Shown: positions 1 through 9,809, numbered from the stretch's first letter. The stretch is DNA of 64,000 nt from Aeromonas rivipollensis (GCF_037811135.1 NZ_CP149130.1:236001-300000), one strand, 5' to 3'. Made by a program: numbers and translations. The notes: generated by a model not told the origin, from the letters alone.

Positions 1-258
1 CGGCAGGGTCATCATCAGGTAGTGATCGGGGTCGTAGCGGAAGGTGAAGTCCGAGAGATAGCCCACCTTGTGCCCCTGCAGGATGATGATCATGCGCGGG
101 CGGTAGAGCACCGGGATGCGGTCGTGATGCTCGGTGGTGTAGATGAGGTGCACGCCGGGCACGGGGGCGGCGGTGATCCCCGGGTGTGGCGCCAGGGCGG
201 CGAGCCGGCTGGCGAGGGCGGACTGGTGGGTTGCCGCGACGGACTGATTTGTACTCAT
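1..258 (-). CDS. AraC-family transcriptional regulator, N-terminal part (cut by window edge)
   Basis: This gene reads leftwards from an ATG at 258 and runs off the window after 86 codons. The visible peptide contains RPRMIIILQGHKVGYL and FRYDPDHYLMMTLP, typical of the cupin-like N-terminal sensor domain of AraC regulators (AraC_N). The DNA-binding helix-turn-helix half is outside the window. It is divergent from the YqhD-like gene with a 118-bp shared control region. The E. coli regulator YqhC sits next to and activates yqhD in response to aldehydes, so the same role is inferred here. The family call is firm and the specific role is inferred. Confidence 0.8.
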   Translation of the reverse strand, partial: MSTNQSVAATHQSALASRLAALAPHPGITAAPVPGVHLIYTTEHHDRIPVLYRPRMIIILQGHKVGYLSDFTFRYDPDHYLMMTLP

Positions 259-376
259 TTATCCAGGCTCAGTAGAAATAGGCAAGAAATCGGCAGAAAG
301 CCCCCTTGATGGTAGGTGGTTATAAGAGAAAAATGCAACCCATACCTTACCGACTACGACCATACCGGGAGATCCC

Positions 377-1540
377 ATGAACAACTTCATCCTGCACACC
401 CCCACCAAGGTGCTGTTCGGCAAGGGCCAGGTGGCCCAGCTGTGCGGCCAGATCCCGGCCGACGCCCGTGTCCTCATCACCTACGGTGGCGGCAGCGTGG
501 TGCGCAGCGGCCTGCTGGCGCAGATCCGCAGCGAGCTGGCGGGCCTGACCCTGTTCGAGTTCGGCGGCATAGAGCCCAACCCGGCTTACGAGACCCTGAT
601 GGGGGCGGTCGAGCTGGCCCGCGCCGAGCGGATCGACTTTCTGCTCGCCGTCGGCGGCGGCTCGGTGCTCGATGGCACCAAGTTCATCGCCGCCGCCGCT
701 CACTACGATCTGGCCAGGGAGCCCTGGCACATCCTCGAGACGGTCGGTGGCGAGGTGGCTTCCGCCATTCCCCTCGGCGCCGTGCTGACCCTGCCGGCCA
801 CCGGCTCCGAGATGAACATGGGGGCCGTCATCACCCGCAGGAGCAGCGGCGACAAGCAGCACTTCTTCTCCCCCTTCGTGATGCCGCGCTTCGCCGTGCT
901 GGATCCCGTGCTCACCTACACCCTGCCGGCCCGTCAGGTGGCGAACGGCGTGGTGGATGCCTTCATCCACACCCTGGAGCAGTACCTCACCTACCCGGTC
1001 AACGCCAAGGTGCAGGATCGCTTCGCCGAAGGCCTGCTGCTGACCCTGGCTGAAGAGGGCCCCAAGGCGCTGGTGGAGCCGGAAAATTACGACGTGCGCG
1101 CCAACATCATGTGGAGTGCCACCATGGCGCTCAACGGCCTGATCGGGGCCGGCGTACCCCAGGACTGGGCCACCCACATGCTGGGCCACGAGCTGACCGC
1201 CCTGCACGGCCTGGACCATGCCCAGACCCTGGCGGTGGTGTTGCCGGCACTGCTGCAAGCCAAGCGTGAGCAGAAGCGCGCCAAGCTGCTGCAATACGCC
1301 GAGCGGGTCTGGGATCTGCGCAGCGGCAGCGAAGAAGAACGCATCGACAGCGCGATCAAAGCCACCCGCGACTTCTTCGAGCGGATGGGGGTCAAGACCC
1401 GGCTGCGGGACTACGGCCTGGCCGACGCCAATATCGATACCCTGCTGGCCAAGCTCGAAGAGCACGGCATGACGGCGCTCGGGGAACACGGCGACATCGG
1501 CCTGGTGCAGAGCCGGCATATTTATGAAGCCGCCTGGTAA
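377..1540 (+). CDS. yqhD: YqhD-like NADPH-dependent aldehyde reductase (iron-containing alcohol dehydrogenase family)
   Basis: This 387-residue protein has the length of E. coli YqhD, which reduces toxic short-chain aldehydes with NADPH. The cofactor-binding GGGS segments are at residues 37-40 and 93-96 (GGGSVLDGTKFIAAAA). The metal ligands fall at the E. coli positions: D194 and H198 in DAFIHTLEQYL, H267 in THMLGHELTALHG and H281 in GLDHAQTL. The ATG at 377 follows GGGAGA. The divergent AraC-type gene is the likely regulator. It is probably a monocistronic cytoplasmic detoxification enzyme; substrate range cannot be read from the sequence. Confidence 0.93.
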   Translation: MNNFILHTPTKVLFGKGQVAQLCGQIPADARVLITYGGGSVVRSGLLAQIRSELAGLTLFEFGGIEPNPAYETLMGAVELARAERIDFLLAVGGGSVLDGTKFIAAAAHYDLAREPWHILETVGGEVASAIPLGAVLTLPATGSEMNMGAVITRRSSGDKQHFFSPFVMPRFAVLDPVLTYTLPARQVANGVVDAFIHTLEQYLTYPVNAKVQDRFAEGLLLTLAEEGPKALVEPENYDVRANIMWSATMALNGLIGAGVPQDWATHMLGHELTALHGLDHAQTLAVVLPALLQAKREQKRAKLLQYAERVWDLRSGSEEERIDSAIKATRDFFERMGVKTRLRDYGLADANIDTLLAKLEEHGMTALGEHGDIGLVQSRHIYEAAW

Positions 1541-2046
1541 GAGGCGAGAGACCAGTTCCGGCCTTGTCCGGGGTTGAATCAGGGGGCCCGCCCCCGCCTT
1601 GTGGCGGCGGCGCGGCCCCCGAGTCGTTGCAAAACGGTTACTTTTTCCCCTTTCATCTCATCAGATGAGCCAACGGCAGATTTCATAAGAACAAAAAACG
1701 CTAAGGTAGAGGCTCGGCAAAACATTTTTTTTGACTGGTTGGATCACTTTTTTCAGCGCATTTTGCTGGTATAAGCCCCTAATTTGGTTTGTTTTTTTTA
1801 ATCATGGTCCGGGATGGGCTGAATTCTGTACCCGCCCGCTCGGGGTCGTGGTTGTAATAAAACTCCAAAATTTGATACTAATCACCTTCGCGCCTGAAAA
1901 GCGGGGGCCTGACCATGACAGGAGGTTGAGGTAAAGCCTGCTGATTTTCATAACAAAGGGCCCGTGACCTGCACTTTGATCATGCCTTGTCCCCTCAGAC
2001 ATGAGAGACTGGGCAATGATTGTTTATTAACCATCAGGGAATAGTC
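1541..2046. other. 506-bp intergenic region upstream of pntA
   Basis: No convincing gene is seen. The left end holds a GC-rich inverted repeat at 1582-1620 (GGGGGCC pairing with GGCCCCC, with an inner CCGCC-TTGT-GGCGG stem) that could end yqhD transcription but lacks a T-run. The section 1620-1900 is much more AT-rich than its surroundings and contains short A/T tracts, so it probably holds the pnt promoter. I could not fix a single promoter with confidence. A possible ribosome-binding AGGAGG at 1919-1924 has no usable ORF behind it. Confidence 0.5.
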
Positions 2047-3573
2047 ATGCAGATTGGAATACCGAGAGAGAGTCTCGCCGGTGAGACCCGGGTCGCAGCG
2101 ACCCCGGCCACCGTCGAGCAGCTGAAAAAGCTCGGCTTCGAGGTCGCCATCGAGGCCGGTGCCGGCCAGCTGGCCAGCTTCGATGATGCCGCCTTCGAGG
2201 CTGCCGGTGCCAGCGTGGTGCCGAGCGTCTGGCAAGCCGACCTTATCTTCAAGGTCAACGCGCCGACCGATGCCGAGATCGCACAAATTAAGGATGGTGC
2301 CACCCTGGTGAGCTTCATCTGGCCTGCCCAGAACCCCGAGCTGGTCAAGAAGCTGTCCGAGCGCAACATCAATGTGATGGCGATGGACATGGTGCCGCGG
2401 ATCTCCCGTGCCCAGTCCCTCGATGCCCTCTCCTCCATGGCCAACATCGGTGGCTATCGCGCCGTGGTCGAAGCCGCCCACCAGTTCGGTCGCTTCTTCA
2501 CCGGTCAGATCACCGCCGCCGGCAAGGTTCCGCCCGCCAAGGTACTGGTGATCGGTGCCGGTGTCGCCGGTCTGGCCGCCATCGGGACCGCCGGTTCCCT
2601 CGGCGCCATAGTGCGTGCATTCGACACCCGTCTGGAAGTCGCCGAGCAGATCGAATCCATGGGGGGTGAATTCCTCAAGCTGGACTTCGGTAGCGAAGAC
2701 GGCGCCTCCAGCGACGGTTATGCCAAGGTCATGTCCGATGAGTTCATCAAGGCCGAGATGGAGCTGTTTGCCCAGCAGGCCAAGGAAGTGGACATCATCA
2801 TCACCACCGCCCTGATCCCCGGTCGTCCGGCACCCAAGCTGATCACCAAGGAGATGGTCGACAGCATGAAGCCGGGTTCCGTCATCGTGGATCTGGCTGC
2901 CGCCACCGGTGGCAACTGTGAATACACTGTGCCGACCGAGCTGTTCGTCACCCCGAACGGCGTCAAGGTGATAGGTTACACCGATCTGCCTGGTCGTCTG
3001 CCCGCCCAATCCTCCCAGCTCTACGGTACCAACCTGGTCAACCTGATGAAGCTGATGTGCAAGGAGAAGGACGGCAACGTCGCCATCGACTTCGAAGACG
3101 TGGTTCAGCGCAACATGACGGTGATCCAGGCCGGTGAAGTGACCTTCCCGCCCCCCGCCATCTCCGTCTCTGCCGCACCGCAGAAGCCGGCCGCCGCCAA
3201 ACCGGCAGCCAAGAAAGAAGAGGCCAAGCCCTCCAACAAGAAGTTCGTGTTCGGTGCCCTCGGCATCGCCGCCTTCGGTTGGGTGGCTGCGGTGGCACCT
3301 GCCGCCTTCCTCTCCCACTTCACCGTCTTCATCCTGGCCTGCGTGGTCGGTTACTACGTGGTGTGGAACGTCTCTCACGCCCTGCACACGCCGCTGATGT
3401 CGGTCACCAATGCCATCTCCGGCATCATCGTGGTCGGTGCCCTGCTGCAGATTGGGCAAGGGTCGACCCTGGTCACCGTATTGGCCTTTATCGCCGTGCT
3501 GATTGCCAGTATCAACATCTTCGGTGGCTTCACCGTCACTCAGCGCATGCTGAAGATGTTCCGTAAGGATTAA
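2047..3573 (+). CDS. pntA: NAD(P) transhydrogenase subunit alpha
   Basis: The proton-translocating transhydrogenase moves hydride between NADH and NADP+ at the inner membrane. The 508-residue protein (E. coli 510) carries the NAD-binding domain I, with the dinucleotide fold [18 protein letters not shown] and the substrate loop [19 protein letters not shown] Pro/Ala/Lys-rich linker near residue 380 is followed by four hydrophobic segments at the C-terminus. Translation from the ATG at 2047 gives MQIGIPRES, matching E. coli; an upstream in-frame ATG at 2020 would add nine residues and is less likely. pntB follows 11 bp later. Confidence 0.97.
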   Translation: MQIGIPRESLAGETRVAATPATVEQLKKLGFEVAIEAGAGQLASFDDAAFEAAGASVVPSVWQADLIFKVNAPTDAEIAQIKDGATLVSFIWPAQNPELVKKLSERNINVMAMDMVPRISRAQSLDALSSMANIGGYRAVVEAAHQFGRFFTGQITAAGKVPPAKVLVIGAGVAGLAAIGTAGSLGAIVRAFDTRLEVAEQIESMGGEFLKLDFGSEDGASSDGYAKVMSDEFIKAEMELFAQQAKEVDIIITTALIPGRPAPKLITKEMVDSMKPGSVIVDLAAATGGNCEYTVPTELFVTPNGVKVIGYTDLPGRLPAQSSQLYGTNLVNLMKLMCKEKDGNVAIDFEDVVQRNMTVIQAGEVTFPPPAISVSAAPQKPAAAKPAAKKEEAKPSNKKFVFGALGIAAFGWVAAVAPAAFLSHFTVFILACVVGYYVVWNVSHALHTPLMSVTNAISGIIVVGALLQIGQGSTLVTVLAFIAVLIASINIFGGFTVTQRMLKMFRKD

Positions 3574-3584
3574 GGGGGTTTAAC

Positions 3585-5069
3585 GTGTCTCAAGGACTGG
3601 TAACAGCATCCTATATCGTTGCCGCCGTGCTCTTCATCCTCAGTCTCGCGGGACTGTCGAAGCAAGAAACGGCCAAGCATGGCAACCTGTTCGGTATCGC
3701 GGGGATGGCCATCGCCCTGCTCGCGACCGTCTTCAACCCGGAAACCAGTGGCGTGCACTGGATCATCCTGGCCATGGTCATCGGTGGCGCCATCGGCGTG
3801 CGTCTGGCGCTCAAGGTCGAGATGACCGAGATGCCCGAGCTGGTGGCCGTGCTGCACAGCTTCGTGGGCATGGCGGCGGTGCTGGTGGGCTTCAACAGCT
3901 TCATCGACTTGCACCCCTCCGCACCCGCTGAGGTCGTCGTCTCCGTCGGCTCCAACCTGGATGCGACCCTGGCTGCGGCCCGGGCGGCGTTCGAGCAGGC
4001 GGCCAGCGTCGCCCAGGTCGAGCACCTGTCCGGCGCCATGCTGAACATCCACCTGGTGGAAGTGTTCCTGGGTGTCTTCATCGGTGCCGTGACCTTCACC
4101 GGTTCCGTAGTGGCGTTCGGCAAGTTGCGCGGCCTCATCTCTTCCAAGCCGCTGATGCTGCCGCACCGCCACAAGCTGAACCTGCTGGCCGTGGTGGTCT
4201 CCCTGGCGCTGATGATCCACTTCGTCAACGCCGGTGGCTCCACCTTCGCACTGCTGCTGATGACCCTGATCGCCTTCGCCTTCGGCTGGCACCTGGTCGC
4301 CTCCATCGGCGGTGCCGACATGCCGGTAGTGGTCTCCATGCTGAACTCCTACTCCGGTTGGGCGGCGGCGGCGGCGGGCTTCATGCTCTCCAACGACCTG
4401 CTGATCGTGGTGGGTGCCCTGGTGGGTTCCTCTGGTGCCATCCTCTCTTACATCATGTGCAAGGCGATGAACCGCTCCTTCATCTCCGTCATCGCCGGTG
4501 GCTTCGGCTCCGACGGTGTGGCCTCCACGGCCGATCAAGAGATGGGCGAATACCGCGAGACCAACGCCGAAGACGTGGCCGACATGCTGAAGAACGCCAG
4601 CTCCGTCATCATCACCCCGGGCTACGGCATGGCGGTGGCGCAGGCCCAGTACCCGGTTGCCGAGATCACCCACAAGCTGCGCGAGCGCGGCGTCAAGGTG
4701 CGCTTCGGTATCCACCCGGTTGCCGGTCGTCTGCCTGGTCACATGAACGTGCTGCTGGCGGAAGCCAAGGTCCCCTACGACATAGTTCTGGAAATGGACG
4801 AGATCAACGAGGACTTCAGCGATACCGACGTGGTGCTGGTGATAGGTGCGAACGACACCGTCAACCCGGCCGCCATGGAAGATCCGGGCAGCCCCATCGC
4901 CGGCATGCCGGTGCTGGAAGTGTGGAAGGCGCAGAACGTCATCGGCTTCAAGCGCTCCATGAACACTGGCTACGCCGGTGTCCAGAACCCGCTGTTCTTC
5001 AAGGAGAACACCCAGATGCTGTTTGGCGATGCCAAGGCCAGCGTCGAGGCCATCCTGAAGGCGCTCTAA
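3585..5069 (+). CDS. pntB: NAD(P) transhydrogenase subunit beta (with enlarged loop)
   Basis: The start is a GTG at 3585 ([14 protein letters not shown]). The protein has several membrane helices followed by the NADP-binding domain III, with [36 protein letters not shown] and [12 protein letters not shown]. It is 494 residues against 462 in E. coli. Most of the difference is one place: about 48 residues (106-153) lie between GFNS and NIHLVEVF where E. coli has about 13. The insert is Ala-rich and charged, most likely a loop outside the membrane. The gene ends about 20 bp before a strong terminator. Confidence 0.97.
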   Translation: MSQGLVTASYIVAAVLFILSLAGLSKQETAKHGNLFGIAGMAIALLATVFNPETSGVHWIILAMVIGGAIGVRLALKVEMTEMPELVAVLHSFVGMAAVLVGFNSFIDLHPSAPAEVVVSVGSNLDATLAAARAAFEQAASVAQVEHLSGAMLNIHLVEVFLGVFIGAVTFTGSVVAFGKLRGLISSKPLMLPHRHKLNLLAVVVSLALMIHFVNAGGSTFALLLMTLIAFAFGWHLVASIGGADMPVVVSMLNSYSGWAAAAAGFMLSNDLLIVVGALVGSSGAILSYIMCKAMNRSFISVIAGGFGSDGVASTADQEMGEYRETNAEDVADMLKNASSVIITPGYGMAVAQAQYPVAEITHKLRERGVKVRFGIHPVAGRLPGHMNVLLAEAKVPYDIVLEMDEINEDFSDTDVVLVIGANDTVNPAAMEDPGSPIAGMPVLEVWKAQNVIGFKRSMNTGYAGVQNPLFFKENTQMLFGDAKASVEAILKAL

Positions 5070-5394
5070 GCGTCGATGGGATGAGACAAGAGGAGGCTTC
5101 GGCCTCCTTTTTTATTGCCCGCTTTTCAGGGGGGGGGCGGGCAAGACATTGATGACAAAGGGCCTTGGCCGGATGGGGGGATCCGTTGCCAGCGGCAGGG
5201 CAGCAATCCGGTGACGTTGCCCCCGCTGGAAGGCATAATGGCGGCAAAAGGCGAGGGGGCTCAATTTTATTTGAGGCTCACGCCACTAGAATCAAATAAA
5301 GTGACATGGACGGGGTGGCCCGGCGGGCGGCCCTCCAGATTGAACCCATACCCCCATACGATGCCTGCGGCACAGTGAACCAGAGAAACCACAG
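5070..5394. other. 325-bp intergenic region between pntB and cyuA
   Basis: Besides the pntB terminator it contains a second inverted repeat, TTGCCCGC (5115-5122) with GCGGGCAA (5137-5144), around a poly-G loop. The AT-rich part at 5258-5305 is the likeliest place for the promoter of the cysteine gene block. No ORF with good coding features and no recognisable riboswitch was found. Confidence 0.5.
5089..5113 (+). terminator. rho-independent terminator after pntB
   Basis: AGGAGGC (5091-5097), a TTCG tetraloop and GCCTCCT (5102-5108) are followed by T residues. This is a canonical intrinsic terminator 20 bp after the pntB stop. Confidence 0.9.
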
Positions 5395-6687
5395 ATGAAA
5401 GCACAATGGACCGACTTTATTACTCTGCTCAAGCGTGAAGTGGTGCCGGCCCTGGGCTGCACCGAACCCATGTCGGTGGCGCTGGCCGCCGCCAACTGCC
5501 GCAAGCTGCTGGGGCAGGATCCGACCCGCATCAGCGTCTGGGTCAGCGGTAATCTGTTCAAGAATGGCATGGGGGTCGGGGTACCCGGCACCGGCATGAT
5601 AGGCCTGCCGGTCGCCGCCGCCGTCGGCATCACGGGGGGCAACCCGGATGCGGGGCTGGAGGTGCTCAAGACTCTGACCCCGGAGCAGGTGGACGCCGCC
5701 AAGGCGCTGCTGCCCATCATCAAGGTGGACGTGAAGGATGTGCCTGACGTGCTCTACGCCGAGGTGCTGGCCGAGGCTGAGGGTCACAGCGCCCGGGTGG
5801 TGATCTGCACGGATCACACCCGCATAGTGCTGCTGGAGAAGGATGGCGAGGTGCTGATGGAGCAGGACAGTGCCCCCGGGGTGCAGATCCAGCCCGCGAA
5901 ATCCGACAAGCCCACCATGACGCTACGGGAGATTGTGGCCTTCGCCCTGGAGGCGCCACTGACCGAGATCGACTTCATCCGCGAGGCCGCCACCATGAAC
6001 CAGGCACTGGCAGATGAAGGCCTGCAGGGCTATGGCCTGCGCATCGGCAAGATCCTCACCGAGCAGGTGGAGCGCAAGCTGCTCTCGGACGATCTGATGA
6101 CGCTGGCCATGCGGTTGTCCTCCGCCGCCTCCGATGCGCGCATGGACGGCGCCATGTTGCCCGCCATGTCCAACTCGGGCTCGGGCAACCAGGGCATCGC
6201 CGCCACCATGCCGGTGGTGGCCGCCGCCCGCTTCCTCAAGGCCGATGACGAACAACTGGCCCGGGCACTGGTGATGAGCCACCTGGTGGCCATCTACATC
6301 AAGGCCTACCAGAACAAGCTGTCGGCCCTGTGCGCCGCCAGCACCGCCGCCATGGGTTCGGGCGCCGCCATCACCTGGCTGCTGGGTGGCCAGTTCGAGC
6401 AGATCAGCCACTGCATCAACAACATGATTGGCGACGTCTCCGGCATCATCTGCGACGGTGCCGGCAGCGCCTGCTCCATGAAGGTTTCCACTTCCACCTC
6501 GGCGGCGGTCAAGTCGTCGCTGATGGCCATCAACAACCTGCACGTGCCCCAGAGCGAGGGCATCGTCTCCGACGACGTGGACCAGACCATAGCGAACCTG
6601 GGCCGCCTCTCGAAACAGGGGATGCTGGACACCGACATAGAGATCATCAACATCATGCGGGCCAAGCAACAAGGCAAGGCCGGCTGA
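5395..6687 (+). CDS. cyuA: L-cysteine desulfidase (CyuA/YhaM family)
   Basis: This cytoplasmic iron-sulfur enzyme breaks L-cysteine into pyruvate, ammonia and sulfide. The 430-residue protein is close to E. coli CyuA (436) and has the family cysteine segments ALGCTEPMSVALAAA (Cys23) and GIICDGAGSACSMKVSTS, plus a Ser/Gly-rich NSGSGNQGIAATMPV segment. It lies upstream of a cystine transporter and a CoA-disulfide reductase in the same direction, which supports a role in cysteine use. E. coli CyuA is anaerobically induced through CyuR; no CyuR gene is in the window, so regulation here is unknown. Confidence 0.92.
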   Translation: MKAQWTDFITLLKREVVPALGCTEPMSVALAAANCRKLLGQDPTRISVWVSGNLFKNGMGVGVPGTGMIGLPVAAAVGITGGNPDAGLEVLKTLTPEQVDAAKALLPIIKVDVKDVPDVLYAEVLAEAEGHSARVVICTDHTRIVLLEKDGEVLMEQDSAPGVQIQPAKSDKPTMTLREIVAFALEAPLTEIDFIREAATMNQALADEGLQGYGLRIGKILTEQVERKLLSDDLMTLAMRLSSAASDARMDGAMLPAMSNSGSGNQGIAATMPVVAAARFLKADDEQLARALVMSHLVAIYIKAYQNKLSALCAASTAAMGSGAAITWLLGGQFEQISHCINNMIGDVSGIICDGAGSACSMKVSTSTSAAVKSSLMAINNLHVPQSEGIVSDDVDQTIANLGRLSKQGMLDTDIEIINIMRAKQQGKAG

Positions 6688-6690
6688 TGA

Positions 6691-6721
6691 GGGGGGCGGC
6701 ACTGGCCGCCCCCGGTTTTTA
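6691..6721 (+). terminator. possible terminator or attenuator after cyuA
   Basis: GGGGGGCGG followed by CCGCCCCC and a short T-run (GGTTTTTAC) forms a hairpin directly after the cyuA stop. It may limit read-through into the cystine transporter gene 120 bp on. Confidence 0.65.
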
Positions 6722-6844
6722 CAGCCATTGACGTCACCCCGAACGGGGGGGCGTGCCGCCACGATGCGGCGAGTTTCGGGGCGAGGCGCAGGGTGCGCCC
6801 GCCCATCCATCTCGGGCCTCGCCCGTTTATTTTTGGGGAATATC

Positions 6845-8245
6845 ATGACTCTTAGCGTTATCGGTAATCTGGCCATCCTGGTCATGTTGCTGCTGTTTCT
6901 CTACCGCTTGCAGCAGACCCACGTCAGCTTCACCCGCCGGGTCTTCTCGGGGCTGGGGCTGGGGGTCCTGTTCGGCTGGGCCTTGCAACTGCTGTACGGC
7001 GTCGGCTCCGAGGTGCTGGTCCAGACCGGCGACTACCTGGATCTGGTCGGCAGCGGCTATGTGAAGCTGCTGCAGATGATCATCATCCCGCTCATCATGG
7101 TCTCCATCATAGGCGCCATCCTCAAGCTGAGCGGCGGCACGGCGCTCGGCAAGATCAGCGCCCTGACCATAGGGGTGCTGATCTTCACCACCATGATCGC
7201 CGCCGGGGCGGGGATACTGATGTCCAACCTGTTCGGCCTGAGTGCTGAGGGGCTGGTTGCCGGCGCCGCCGAGACGGCCCGTGGCGCGGCCCTGCAGACC
7301 AGCCTCGGCAGCGTCGAGAGCATGTCCCTCCCCAAGATGGTGCTGGAGTTCATCCCGGCCAACCCCTTCCTCGACATGACGGGGGCACGCAAGACCTCCA
7401 CCATAGCCGTGGTGATCTTCTCCATCTTCATCGGCCTGTCCGCCACCGGCATCGCCCGCAAGCAGCCCGAGATCTTCGCCAGCTTCGAGCGTTTCATGGG
7501 GGTCGCCCACGCCATCGTCATGCGGATGGTGACCCTGGTGCTGCGCCTCACCCCCTATGGCGTGCTGGCGCTGATGGCCAAGGTGGTGTCCGGCTCCAAC
7601 TATGCGGACATCATCAACCTGCTGAACTTCGTGCTGGCCTCTTACGGCGCCATCGCCATCATGTTCCTGGTGCACCTGCTGCTGGTGAGCCTGGTGGGCA
7701 TCAACCCGCTGCGCTTCCTCAAGAAGATCATGCCGGTGCTGGCCTTCGCCTTCACCTCGCGCACCAGTGCGGGATCCATCCCGATGAACGTGCAGACCCA
7801 GACCCGGGCCCTCGGCATCCCGGCGGGCATCGCCAACTTCGCCGCCTCCTTCGGCGCCACCATTGGCCAGAACGGCTGCGCCGGCATCTACCCGGCCATG
7901 CTGGCGGTGATGATAGCCCCGACCGTGGGGGTCAATCCTCTGGATCCCGGCTTCATCATGACGCTCATCGCCATCATCACCGTCAGCTCTTTCGGGGTGG
8001 CCGGTGTGGGGGGCGGCGCCACCTTTGCGGCGCTGATCGTGCTCTCCGCCCTGGACTTCCCGGTGGCCCTGGCGGGGCTGCTCATCTCCATCGAGCCCCT
8101 CATCGACATGGGCCGCACCGCCCTCAACGTCTCAGGATCCATCACCGCCGGCACCCTCACCAGCCGGTTGATGGGGCAGACCGACATGGCGGTCTTCAAC
8201 GGCGACGCCGAGGTAAGCCTGGACGGGGAAGAGTCCGCGGTCTGA
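6845..8245 (+). CDS. tcyP: L-cystine:cation symporter (TcyP/YdjN-like)
   Basis: This 466-residue multi-pass inner-membrane protein belongs to the dicarboxylate/amino acid:cation symporter family. The N-terminus MTLSVIGNLAILVML and the segments YVKLLQMIIIPLIMVSIIGA, SRTSAGSIPMNVQTQTRALG and FAASFGATIGQNGCAGIYPA are those of TcyP-type cystine importers, including the serine-rich hairpin and conserved NGCAGIYPA. The ATG at 6845 follows GGGGAA at good spacing; upstream in-frame starts would add an unrelated 39-residue arginine-rich leader. Its position after a cysteine desulfidase supports cystine as substrate. Confidence 0.92.
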   Translation: MTLSVIGNLAILVMLLLFLYRLQQTHVSFTRRVFSGLGLGVLFGWALQLLYGVGSEVLVQTGDYLDLVGSGYVKLLQMIIIPLIMVSIIGAILKLSGGTALGKISALTIGVLIFTTMIAAGAGILMSNLFGLSAEGLVAGAAETARGAALQTSLGSVESMSLPKMVLEFIPANPFLDMTGARKTSTIAVVIFSIFIGLSATGIARKQPEIFASFERFMGVAHAIVMRMVTLVLRLTPYGVLALMAKVVSGSNYADIINLLNFVLASYGAIAIMFLVHLLLVSLVGINPLRFLKKIMPVLAFAFTSRTSAGSIPMNVQTQTRALGIPAGIANFAASFGATIGQNGCAGIYPAMLAVMIAPTVGVNPLDPGFIMTLIAIITVSSFGVAGVGGGATFAALIVLSALDFPVALAGLLISIEPLIDMGRTALNVSGSITAGTLTSRLMGQTDMAVFNGDAEVSLDGEESAV

Positions 8246-8277
8246 CCGGATCTTATCTTCTGATTTGTTTATGAAAA

Positions 8278-8297
8278 GGGGAGGCGAGGCCTCCCCT
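8278..8297 (+). terminator. hairpin after tcyP
   Basis: GGGGAGGC (8278-8285), a GAG loop and GCCTCCCC (8289-8296) form a tight hairpin between tcyP and the next gene. It has no T-run, so it may be an RNA-stabilising element rather than a terminator. Confidence 0.4.
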
Positions 8298-8317
8298 GTC
8301 GTGACTGGAGTCAAGCT

Positions 8318-9646
8318 ATGCGTATTGTGATCATCGGTGGCGAGGCCGCCGGCATGAGTGCGGCGGCCAAGGCGCGCCGTCTGGCCAAGGATGCCGATAT
8401 TGTGGTCTATGAGGCCTCAGAGGTGATCTCCTTCGGGGCCTGCGGTCTGCCCTACTTCGTGGGGGACGATTTCCAGGAGCCTGGCTACATGGCCGAGTTC
8501 ACCCCCGAGCAGTTCGCCGCCAAGGGGATAGAGGTGAAGACTGGCCACAGGGTGCTGAGCCTCGATGCGACTGCCCAGACCCTGCGGGTGGAGCACAAGG
8601 GCGACAGTTTCACCGATAGCTACGATCGGCTGATGATCGCCACAGGTGCCCGCGAACAGATGCCTCCCATCCCCGGCTTGCAGCAGCAAGGGGTGTTCGG
8701 CCTGCGCCGCATGAGCGATGGGATGGCACTGAAGGCGGCGGTGCAGGATCCGTGCAACAAGAAGGCGGTGGTGATCGGCTCCGGCTTTATCGGGCTGGAG
8801 GTGGTCGAGGCCCTGGTCCACCAGGGCAAGGAGGTGCGCCTCATCGAGTTGGCGGACAGGGTCATCCCCGATGCCTTCGACTCGGAGATCACCCAGCACA
8901 TCGAGACCGAGCTGCGCGAGCAGGGGGTCTCTCTGCATCTGGGTGAGCGCGTCCAAGCCTTGCTGGGGGAGGGCCAGGTCAGTGGCGTGCGTACCGACCA
9001 GGGTGAGTACGAGGCCGATATAGTGGTGGTCTGCACCGGGGTCAGGCCCAACACCGAGTTCCTGGCCGATACCGGCATAGAGCGGCTCGGCAATGGCGCC
9101 ATCAAGGTCGACCGTCAGGGCCGCACCTCGCTGCCCAATGTCTGGTCGGCGGGGGATTGTGCCAGCGTCTGGCACAGCGTCAAGCAGCAGCAGGTCTATG
9201 TGCCGCTCGCCACCATCGCCAACAAGCTGGGGCGCATGGTGGGGGAGAACCTGGCGGGGGCCGAGCAGATGTTCCCGGGCACGCTGGGCTCCGCGGCGCT
9301 CAAGGTGCTGGGGCTGGAGGCGGGTCGGACCGGGCTTTCTGAGAAAGAGGCCCAACAATTGGGCCTCGACTATCGCACCGCCGTCATCAAGGACAAGTGC
9401 CACACCAACTACTGCCCGGGCCAGTCAGACATCCACGTCAAGCTGGTCTATGAGGCGGGCAGCAAGCGGCTGCTGGGAGGGCAGATCCTGGGTCGCAAGG
9501 GGGCGGTACACCGCATCGACGCCCTGGCGGTGGCCATCACCATGGGGGTGACCACGGATCAGCTCGGCATGCTGGACTTCGCCTACGCACCGCCCTTCTC
9601 CCGCACCTGGGATGTGCTCAACGTGGCGGGCAATGTAGCCAAGTAG
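8318..9646 (+). CDS. CoA-disulfide reductase / pyridine nucleotide-disulfide oxidoreductase
   Basis: This 442-residue flavoprotein starts with an FAD-binding Rossmann fold (MRIVIIGGEAAGMSAAAKAR). It has a single redox-active cysteine, Cys42 in SFGACGLPYF, the signature of the CoA-disulfide reductase/NADH oxidase branch, not the paired cysteines of glutathione reductase. An NAD(P)H fold follows (VVIGSGFIGLEVVEALV) and then the dimerisation domain. Together with CyuA and TcyP it suggests a thiol/disulfide module: imported cystine must be reduced, and this enzyme regenerates CoA thiol or a related low-molecular-weight thiol. NADH oxidase activity is an alternative. A degenerate copy of its 3' end lies downstream. 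Confidence 0.87.
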   Translation: MRIVIIGGEAAGMSAAAKARRLAKDADIVVYEASEVISFGACGLPYFVGDDFQEPGYMAEFTPEQFAAKGIEVKTGHRVLSLDATAQTLRVEHKGDSFTDSYDRLMIATGAREQMPPIPGLQQQGVFGLRRMSDGMALKAAVQDPCNKKAVVIGSGFIGLEVVEALVHQGKEVRLIELADRVIPDAFDSEITQHIETELREQGVSLHLGERVQALLGEGQVSGVRTDQGEYEADIVVVCTGVRPNTEFLADTGIERLGNGAIKVDRQGRTSLPNVWSAGDCASVWHSVKQQQVYVPLATIANKLGRMVGENLAGAEQMFPGTLGSAALKVLGLEAGRTGLSEKEAQQLGLDYRTAVIKDKCHTNYCPGQSDIHVKLVYEAGSKRLLGGQILGRKGAVHRIDALAVAITMGVTTDQLGMLDFAYAPPFSRTWDVLNVAGNVAK

Positions 9647-9677
9647 CCGGACGCTCATGGCGGCACCTGCCCATGGG

Positions 9678-9719
9678 CTCTTTTCCCTGACGTGGAATGT
9701 GCTCAACATGGCCAAGCAG
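9678..9719 (+). pseudogene. degenerate second copy of the CoA-disulfide reductase 3' end
   Basis: Translated in register, this stretch reads LFSLTWNVLNMAKQ, against PFSRTWDVLNVAGNVAK at the real C-terminus (from 9593). Over 36 aligned bases I count 28 matches; then about nine bases are missing and GCC AAG TAG has become GCC AAG CAG. The offset is about 85 bp. It looks like the remnant of a diverged allele's 3' end. Confidence 0.55.
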
Positions 9720-9765
9720 GGCAGGCATCCCGGGGCGTCAGTCATGGCGCCCGGATAGCGCCCAT

Positions 9766-9796
9766 AAAAAAACCGATGCCTTGGCATCGGTTTTTT
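9766..9796. terminator. bidirectional terminator between the reductase gene and bamD
   Basis: A perfect inverted repeat, AACCGATGCC-TT-GGCATCGGTT, is flanked by A5 on the left and T6 on the right. It can serve the plus-strand reductase gene and the minus-strand bamD, whose stop is 14 bp away. Confidence 0.9.
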
Positions 9797-9809
9797 GTTC
9801 CCGTCATGC

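Noticed and set aside
1730..1776. TTGACT and TATAAG as a pntA promoter
   Set aside because: The spacer between the two elements is 33 bp, far too long for a sigma-70 promoter.
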